Shown here: in pieces, positions 7,310-11,841 of the stretch
How the letters are laid out: each line of letters begins with the position of its first letter
How positions within the stretch are numbered: position 1 is the stretch's first letter
DNA from: Desulfobacterales bacterium
Lineage (GTDB): Bacteria; Desulfobacterota; Desulfobacteria; Desulfobacterales; UBA5852
Direction: 5' to 3'
Assembly: GCA_030066455.1 (NCBI GenBank)
Contig: JASJBQ010000137.1
Span: 1 to 11,841, forward strand
Length of the DNA: 11,841 nucleotides
The notes under the pieces: model-generated
Told to the model about the DNA's origin: nothing
Database searches by the model: none
What the model saw: the letters and a program-made list of their open reading frames with translations, nothing else
Translations under genes and position numbers: made by a program

Positions 7310-8677
7310 ATGAATCCTGCGGACCACCCTATGACCGACCGTCGCATCACGGTGGTGGGGCTCGGAAAAAGCGGCGCGGCCGTGGCCCGCTTCTGCCGGC
7401 GGCTTGGAGGCCGGGTGACCGTAACCGAGATGGCCGCCCGCGAGCTGTTCGTCGAAGAGGCGCGGGCGCTCGAAGCCCTCGACGTGGTGCTGGAATTCGG
7501 CGGCCACCGTCCGGCCACGTTCGAGAAGGCCGACCTGGTGGTGCTGAGTCCGGGGGTCCCCCATACGATGGCGCCGGTGGCGGCGGCCCGGGACAGCGGC
7601 ATCCCCGTCATCGGGGAGATCGAACTGGCGGCCCGCTACATCGAAGCGCCCATCCTGGCCGTCACGGGAACCAACGGCAAGACCACGACCACCGAATTGA
7701 TCGGGGCCATGCTGGCGGCCTCGGGCGTCAGCGTTTTCGTGGGCGGCAACATCGGCACGCCTTTGATCGACTATGTCGCCGACGGCCTGACGCGCGACTG
7801 GTTGGTGATCGAGGTGAGCAGCTTCCAGCTCGACACCATCGACGGCTTCCGGCCCCGAATCGGCGTTCTGCTGAATATCAGCGCCGATCACCTGGACCGC
7901 TACCCCGACTTCGCGGCCTACGTCGCGTCCAAGATGCAGCTCTTTGCGCATCAGCAGGCGGGCGACACCGCCGTTTTGAATGCTGCGGACCCTTGGTGCG
8001 GGACCGCGGCGCAGCGCGCCCCCGGGCAGGTGCTCATGTTCGGCACCGCTGCGGACCGGACGCGACCCGGCGCCCGGATCGCCGCCGACCACATCGTGTT
8101 CGAACTTCCGGAAGGCGCGCCCCACCGGATCGGCCTGGCGCGCTGGTCGCTGGCCGGGCAGCACAATCGCGAAAACGCCGCCGCTGCCGGTCTGGCCGCC
8201 ATGTGCGCCGGCGCCACGCCTGATGGCGTTCAAACGGCGATCGACACCTTCGAGGGACTGGCCCACCGGCTGAGCCATGTGCGCACGCTTCGAGGGGTCC
8301 GCTATTTCGACGACTCCAAGGCCACCAATGTGGACGCCGTCTGCCGCGCCCTGGAAGGATTCGACGAACCGGTAGTGCTCATCATGGGCGGCCGGGACAA
8401 GGGGGGTGGTTACCGGGCGCTGGAAGACCCCGTGGCCGCCAGGGTGCGTGCCCTGGTGGTTCTGGGCGAGGCCGCCGACGGCATTCAGTCCGCCCTCGGG
8501 CACCTGGTGCCCACCCACCGGGCCAAGGACATGGCCGACGCCGTTCGCCTGGCCGCGGACCGGGCCCGGTCGGGCGACGTGGTCTTGCTGTCGCCGGCCT
8601 GTGCCAGTTTCGACATGTACACCAGCTATCACCAACGGGGAGAAGACTTTTGCCGTCACGTCCAGCAGCTGACATAA
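7310..8677 (+). CDS. murD: UDP-MurNAc-L-Ala:D-glutamate ligase MurD
   Basis: MurD adds D-glutamate to UDP-MurNAc-L-Ala in the cytoplasm. The N-terminal Rossmann-like domain has ITVVGLGKSGAAV and LSPGVP, the central domain has P-loop GTNGKTTTTE from residue 120 and the SSFQLD segment, and the C-terminal domain has DDSKATNVDA from residue 334 and GGRDKGG from 360, all typical of MurD. The length is 455 residues from the ATG at 7310, or 448 from the ATG at 7331; E. coli MurD has 438. An in-frame TGA at 7292 excludes anything further upstream. Neither start has a strong ribosome binding site. The 7331 start has a GCGGA seven bases upstream and gives an N-terminus closer to the family's, so it may be the real one. 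It overlaps ftsW by 28 bases. Confidence 0.96.
   Translation: MNPADHPMTDRRITVVGLGKSGAAVARFCRRLGGRVTVTEMAARELFVEEARALEALDVVLEFGGHRPATFEKADLVVLSPGVPHTMAPVAAARDSGIPVIGEIELAARYIEAPILAVTGTNGKTTTTELIGAMLAASGVSVFVGGNIGTPLIDYVADGLTRDWLVIEVSSFQLDTIDGFRPRIGVLLNISADHLDRYPDFAAYVASKMQLFAHQQAGDTAVLNAADPWCGTAAQRAPGQVLMFGTAADRTRPGARIAADHIVFELPEGAPHRIGLARWSLAGQHNRENAAAAGLAAMCAGATPDGVQTAIDTFEGLAHRLSHVRTLRGVRYFDDSKATNVDAVCRALEGFDEPVVLIMGGRDKGGGYRALEDPVAARVRALVVLGEAADGIQSALGHLVPTHRAKDMADAVRLAADRARSGDVVLLSPACASFDMYTSYHQRGEDFCRHVQQLT
8637..8642 (+). promoter_or_regulatory. Ribosome binding site that decides the TTG start of ftsW
   Basis: GGGGAG lies within murD, seven bases before the TTG at 8650. No ATG or GTG start in the ftsW frame lies ahead of the first membrane segment, so this site is the main support for the TTG start. 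Confidence 0.65.
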
Positions 8678-9807
8678 AAGCGACACCCCGCAGGAGCGCC
8701 CAACCGGCGGCGGCGACGCCCTATGACCTGCGGCTGCTCTTCCCGGTGCTGTTTCTGGTGGGCATCGGCCTGGTAATGGTTTATTCGGCCAGTTCCGCCC
8801 TGGCGCTCAAGAAATTCGGCAGCAGCTATTTCTTCCTGAAAAAACAGGCCGTCTTCGCCCTCGCCGGCCTGATCGCCCTGGTGGTTGCGCGCCATTTCCC
8901 CTACCGTTTGTGGCGCAAGCTGGCCTACCCGGCCGTGGCGGTGGCATTTGGGCTGCTGCTCGCCGTGCTGATCGGCTGGGGGCACACGGCCGGCGGCGCG
9001 ACACGGTGGCTGCGGGTGGCGGGGTTTACCTTTCAACCCGCGGAACTCGCCCGGATCGCCCTGATCATCTACCTCGCCTACTCGATGAGTAAAAAGCACG
9101 ATCGCCTGCGCGAGTTTGCCATCGGTTTCGTACCCCATCTCATCGTCCTGGCCATGCTTCTGGTGCCCATGATCCTGCAGCCCGATTTCGGCTCGGTGGT
9201 CATCCTGACGCTTCTGACCGGCATCATGATGTTTGCCGGAGGGGTGCCCCTGCGCCATCTGATCATGGCGTGCGTGGCCCTGCTGCCGGTCGGCCTCTAC
9301 CTGTTGGTGTCGGCCGAGTACCGTATCCGGCGTCTGATGAGTTTTTTGAATCCCTGGGAATACGCCAGCGACGAAGGCTATCAGACGATTCACTCGCTGA
9401 TGGCGTTTGGCTCGGGCGGCATCTGGGGCACCGGCATCGGCAAGGGTCTGCAGAAACTTTTCTACCTGCCGGAACCGCACACGGATTTCATCTTCTCGGT
9501 CATCGGCGAGGAATTCGGTCTCATGGGCGTCACGCTCACCGTAGGACTCTACAGCCTCATCATCTGGCGGGGCATCGCCATCGCCCGCCAGACCCAGGAC
9601 CTGTTCGGCGCCCTGCTGGCCTTCGGCCTGACCACGGCCCTGGCCCTGCAGGTCTGCATCAATATGGGCGTGGCGCTCGGTCTGCTCCCCACCAAGGGGC
9701 TGACCCTGCCTTTTCTCAGTTACGGCGGCACATCGCTGGTGCTCAACATGGCCGCCATCGGGATCCTGATGAACATCGGAACGGTGACATGGATACGGCG
9801 ACGGTAG
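8650..9807 (+). CDS. ftsW: Septal peptidoglycan glycosyltransferase FtsW (SEDS family)
   Basis: FtsW is a polytopic inner-membrane SEDS protein that polymerises lipid II into septal glycan strands together with FtsI. The 385-residue sequence has a short basic/polar cytoplasmic N-terminus, then about ten hydrophobic segments starting near residue 29. Family motifs are VMVYSAS, ATRWL, FQPAELAR, LQPDFGS with D179, the EYRIRRL segment then NPW, GGIWGTGIGKG, the HTDFIF motif with D279 (the position of the proposed catalytic Asp in SEDS proteins), and LPFLSYGGTSL near the end. The neighbours murD and murG favour FtsW over the paralogue RodA. The start is TTG, backed by GGGGAG seven bases upstream; the next in-frame Met is inside the first membrane segment. 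It overlaps murD by 28 bases and murG by 19. Confidence 0.96.
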   Translation: MPSRPAADIKATPRRSAQPAAATPYDLRLLFPVLFLVGIGLVMVYSASSALALKKFGSSYFFLKKQAVFALAGLIALVVARHFPYRLWRKLAYPAVAVAFGLLLAVLIGWGHTAGGATRWLRVAGFTFQPAELARIALIIYLAYSMSKKHDRLREFAIGFVPHLIVLAMLLVPMILQPDFGSVVILTLLTGIMMFAGGVPLRHLIMACVALLPVGLYLLVSAEYRIRRLMSFLNPWEYASDEGYQTIHSLMAFGSGGIWGTGIGKGLQKLFYLPEPHTDFIFSVIGEEFGLMGVTLTVGLYSLIIWRGIAIARQTQDLFGALLAFGLTTALALQVCINMGVALGLLPTKGLTLPFLSYGGTSLVLNMAAIGILMNIGTVTWIRRR

Positions 9808-10910
9808 ACAAGCGTGCAGCCCCCTTCAAGGTCGCCCTGACCGGCGGCGGCACCGGGGGGCATCTGTTCCCCGGTGTGGCCATCTGCCGGGAGCTGACCG
9901 CGCGCTTTCCCACCGCCGAGGTGCTGTTCATCGGTACGGGGCGCCCCCTGGAGCGGAAGATCATCGCCGCCGCCGGCTATCGCCACGGCTTGATTACCGT
10001 CAGGGGGCTCAAGGGAATGGGGCTGATGCGGAAAATAATCGCCCTCGCCGTCTTGCCCGGCAGTGTGCTCAGGGCGGCCGGCATTCTTTGGCGCTTCCGT
10101 CCCCGGCTCGTCATCGGCGTCGGGGGCTACGCCGCCGGACCGGTGTGCCTGGCGGCCTATCTGCTGCGGATCCCGGTCTGCCTCCAGGAGCAGAACCTTC
10201 TGCCGGGTGTCACCACCCGGATGCTGGCCGGTCTGGCCCGGCGGATCTACATCGCCTTCGAGGGTCCCGGCACCGATTTCCCGGCGGAAAAGGTCCTTCT
10301 GACCGGCAACCCCGTGCGGGAGGAAATCCGGCGCCTGGCCGCCCGACCCGCGGAAAAGGACCCGACGGCGTCTTTTACGGTTTTGATCGTCGGTGGCAGC
10401 CAGGGCGCCCTGGGCATCAACCGCGCCGTGGCGGAGATGCTGGCCTGCGCCTGCGGACAGAACGGCATCCGTTTTATTCACCAGACCGGGAGCGAGGATC
10501 TGGAACGCATGCGCGAGGCCTACCGGGCAGCCAATCTGGAGGCCGACGTGCGTGCCTTCTTCGACGACATGGACCGGCAGTACCAGCTGGCCGACCTGGT
10601 CGTCTGCCGCGCCGGCGCATCGACGGTGGCGGAGCTGACCTGTATCGGCAAAGCGGTGATCTTCGTTCCTTTTCCGCACGCGGCCGACAACCACCAGGAG
10701 TTGAACGCGCGGCTGTTGGTGGACCGGGGCGCCGGTGACATGCTTCGCGAGGCCGATCTCAGCGGTGTGGTGCTCTGGGAGAAAATCGGCCACTACCGGG
10801 CCCACCCGGAAGAACTGGAACGCATGGGCGCCAATGCCCGGAAAATGGGACGGCCGGATGCGGTGGTCGCCATCGTGGACGACATGCTGGACCGGGTGAT
10901 CCGGTCTTGA
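9789..10910 (+). CDS. murG: UDP-GlcNAc:lipid I GlcNAc transferase MurG
   Basis: MurG is a peripheral GT-B glycosyltransferase at the inner face of the membrane that adds GlcNAc to lipid I to give lipid II. The 373-residue length fits the family (355 in E. coli). The N-terminal domain has the GGGTGGH loop at 19-25, GVGGYAAGP, and QEQNLLPGVTTR at 133-144. The C-terminal domain has TGNPVREE, GGSQGALGIN with S204 and N211, CRAGASTVAE with R274 and E282, and the HQELNA segment. The equivalents of most invariant E. coli residues are present, but the Asn matching N134 is Thr143. The ATG at 9789 overlaps the ftsW end by 19 bases and has only a weak GGA upstream. The open frame continues far upstream inside ftsW, but that part is a shadow. 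murC follows after 29 bases. Confidence 0.97.
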   Translation: MDTATVDKRAAPFKVALTGGGTGGHLFPGVAICRELTARFPTAEVLFIGTGRPLERKIIAAAGYRHGLITVRGLKGMGLMRKIIALAVLPGSVLRAAGILWRFRPRLVIGVGGYAAGPVCLAAYLLRIPVCLQEQNLLPGVTTRMLAGLARRIYIAFEGPGTDFPAEKVLLTGNPVREEIRRLAARPAEKDPTASFTVLIVGGSQGALGINRAVAEMLACACGQNGIRFIHQTGSEDLERMREAYRAANLEADVRAFFDDMDRQYQLADLVVCRAGASTVAELTCIGKAVIFVPFPHAADNHQELNARLLVDRGAGDMLREADLSGVVLWEKIGHYRAHPEELERMGANARKMGRPDAVVAIVDDMLDRVIRS

Positions 10911-10939
10911 CGCGCGAACCCTAGCCGAAAGCGAACGGC

Positions 10940-11841
10940 ATGTATCAGCAAGCGTATCACATTCATTTCGTGGGCATCGGAGGTATCGGTATGAGCGGTA
11001 TCGCCGAGCTGTTGCTGAATCTGGGCTACCGCGTGTCCGGTTCCGACCTGCGGGACTCCGACATCACCCGTCGCCTGCAAGGTCTGGGCGGGCGGATCGC
11101 CAAAGGCCACACGGCCGATCGGGTGGAGGGCGCGGACGTGGTGGTGGTGTCCTCGGCGATCGCGGCCGACAACCCCGAGGTGGCGGCGGCCCGCAGTCTG
11201 TCCATCCCGGTCATCCCACGGGCCGAAATGCTGGCCGAACTCATGCGGCTGAAATACAGCGTGGCCGTGGCCGGGGCGCATGGCAAGACCACGACGACCT
11301 CCATCGTGGGCGCCGTGCTTGCGGCCGGAGGGCTCGATCCGACCATCGTGGTGGGCGGCAAACTGATCAGCCTGGATACCAATGCCGTCCTGGGACGGGG
11401 CAACTTCATCGTGGCCGAGGCCGACGAAAGTGACGGATCGTTTCTCAGAATGTCACCCACCATTGCGGTGGTCACCAATATCGACCGCGAGCACCTGGAC
11501 TATTACGCCGATCTGGATGCCATCGTGGACGCCTTCGCGCATTTTATCGACCGGATCCCCTTCTACGGGAAGGCGGTGCTTTGCCTCGACAACGAATCCG
11601 TGCAGAACCTGATTCCCCGGGTGCAAAAACGATTCACCACCTACGGCGTGAGCAACCAGGCCGATTTTCAAGCCCGGGACATCACCTGTCAGGGGTTTCA
11701 GAGCTGTTACAAGGCCTTTTATCGCGACCAGTTGCTGGGCGATATCTGCCTGAACCTGCCGGGGATTCACAACGTCTACAACTCGCTGGCCAGCGTGGCC
11801 GTGGGCCTGGAGGTCGGCATCGGCTTCGATACCATCAAAAA
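10940..11841 (+). CDS. murC: UDP-MurNAc:L-alanine ligase MurC, N-terminal part (3' truncated by window edge)
   Basis: MurC adds L-alanine to UDP-MurNAc, the first stem-peptide step. The frame from the ATG at 10940 is open to the window end, giving 300 complete codons of an expected 450-490. The N-terminal domain begins with [17 protein letters not shown] and has GSDLRDS and VVSSAI. The ATPase domain has P-loop [10 protein letters not shown] from residue 112, EADESD at 160-165, and [19 protein letters not shown] near the visible end belongs to the junction toward the C-terminal domain. The GAHGKTT form of the P-loop separates MurC from MurD, MurE and MurF, which have GTNGKTT or GSNGKTT. The in-frame TAG at 10922-10924 leaves this ATG as the only reasonable start. 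Its ribosome binding site is poor. The C-terminal D-loop region and stop lie outside the window. Confidence 0.96.
   Translation, partial: MYQQAYHIHFVGIGGIGMSGIAELLLNLGYRVSGSDLRDSDITRRLQGLGGRIAKGHTADRVEGADVVVVSSAIAADNPEVAAARSLSIPVIPRAEMLAELMRLKYSVAVAGAHGKTTTTSIVGAVLAAGGLDPTIVVGGKLISLDTNAVLGRGNFIVAEADESDGSFLRMSPTIAVVTNIDREHLDYYADLDAIVDAFAHFIDRIPFYGKAVLCLDNESVQNLIPRVQKRFTTYGVSNQADFQARDITCQGFQSCYKAFYRDQLLGDICLNLPGIHNVYNSLASVAVGLEVGIGFDTIK

Noticed and set aside
7235..8686. A 483-codon open frame on the - strand opposite murD
   Set aside because: It covers murD almost exactly and reads as Gly/His/Arg-rich antisense; no start context or family match.
9270..9788. A possible 173-residue N-terminal extension of MurG
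   Set aside because: This stretch lies wholly inside ftsW in another frame, is Arg/Pro/His-rich, and resembles no domain. MurG normally begins shortly before the GGGTGGH loop, as it does from 9789.
1..11841. A hidden defence, mobile or otherwise new system in the window
   Set aside because: Apart from gaps of 3, 22 and 29 bases, the whole window is explained by eleven canonical dcw genes in their standard order on one strand. No insertion, unexplained gene or non-coding region was found.

Overview
The window is a GC-rich, tightly packed stretch of the division and cell wall (dcw) cluster. All genes lie on the + strand in the canonical order mraZ (3' end only), rsmH (mraW), ftsL, ftsI, murE, murF, mraY, murD, ftsW, murG and murC (5' part only). 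There is no non-coding stretch longer than about 30 bases. I see no RNA gene, mobile element, CRISPR array, terminator or obvious foreign insertion. The cluster is cut at both ends: the mraZ start and any promoter lie upstream, and the murC end lies downstream, where murB, ftsQ, ftsA and ftsZ would be expected.

Organism: the gene set, the meso-diaminopimelate-type MurE (DNPR motif) and the general look of the proteins suggest a Gram-negative, DAP-peptidoglycan bacterium. My best guess is a sulfate-reducer-like member of the Desulfobacterota (former Deltaproteobacteria, Desulfobacterales-like). This is an impression from recognised sequence style, not a search result.

Layout: bases 1-254 hold the MraZ C-terminal half, which is a transcriptional regulator of this cluster in other bacteria. 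Bases 258-1217 hold RsmH, the 16S rRNA m4C1402 methyltransferase. Bases 1214-3237 hold the division proteins FtsL and FtsI (transpeptidase). Bases 3234-7287 hold MurE, MurF and MraY, which add meso-DAP, add D-Ala-D-Ala and make lipid I. Bases 7310-8677 hold MurD (D-Glu addition). Bases 8650-10910 hold FtsW (septal glycosyltransferase) and MurG (lipid II synthesis). Bases 10940-11841 hold the MurC N-terminal 300 residues (L-Ala addition). Together they make the UDP-MurNAc-pentapeptide, move it to the lipid carrier, complete lipid II, and polymerise and crosslink it at the septum.

From rsmH to mraY five successive junctions are ATGA stop/start overlaps, which implies strong translational coupling. 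After mraY the junction style changes: a 22-base gap, a 28-base overlap with a TTG start, a 19-base overlap, and a 29-base gap. I found no previously undescribed system. The observations offered are residue-level departures from conserved motifs, start-site choices and junction architecture.
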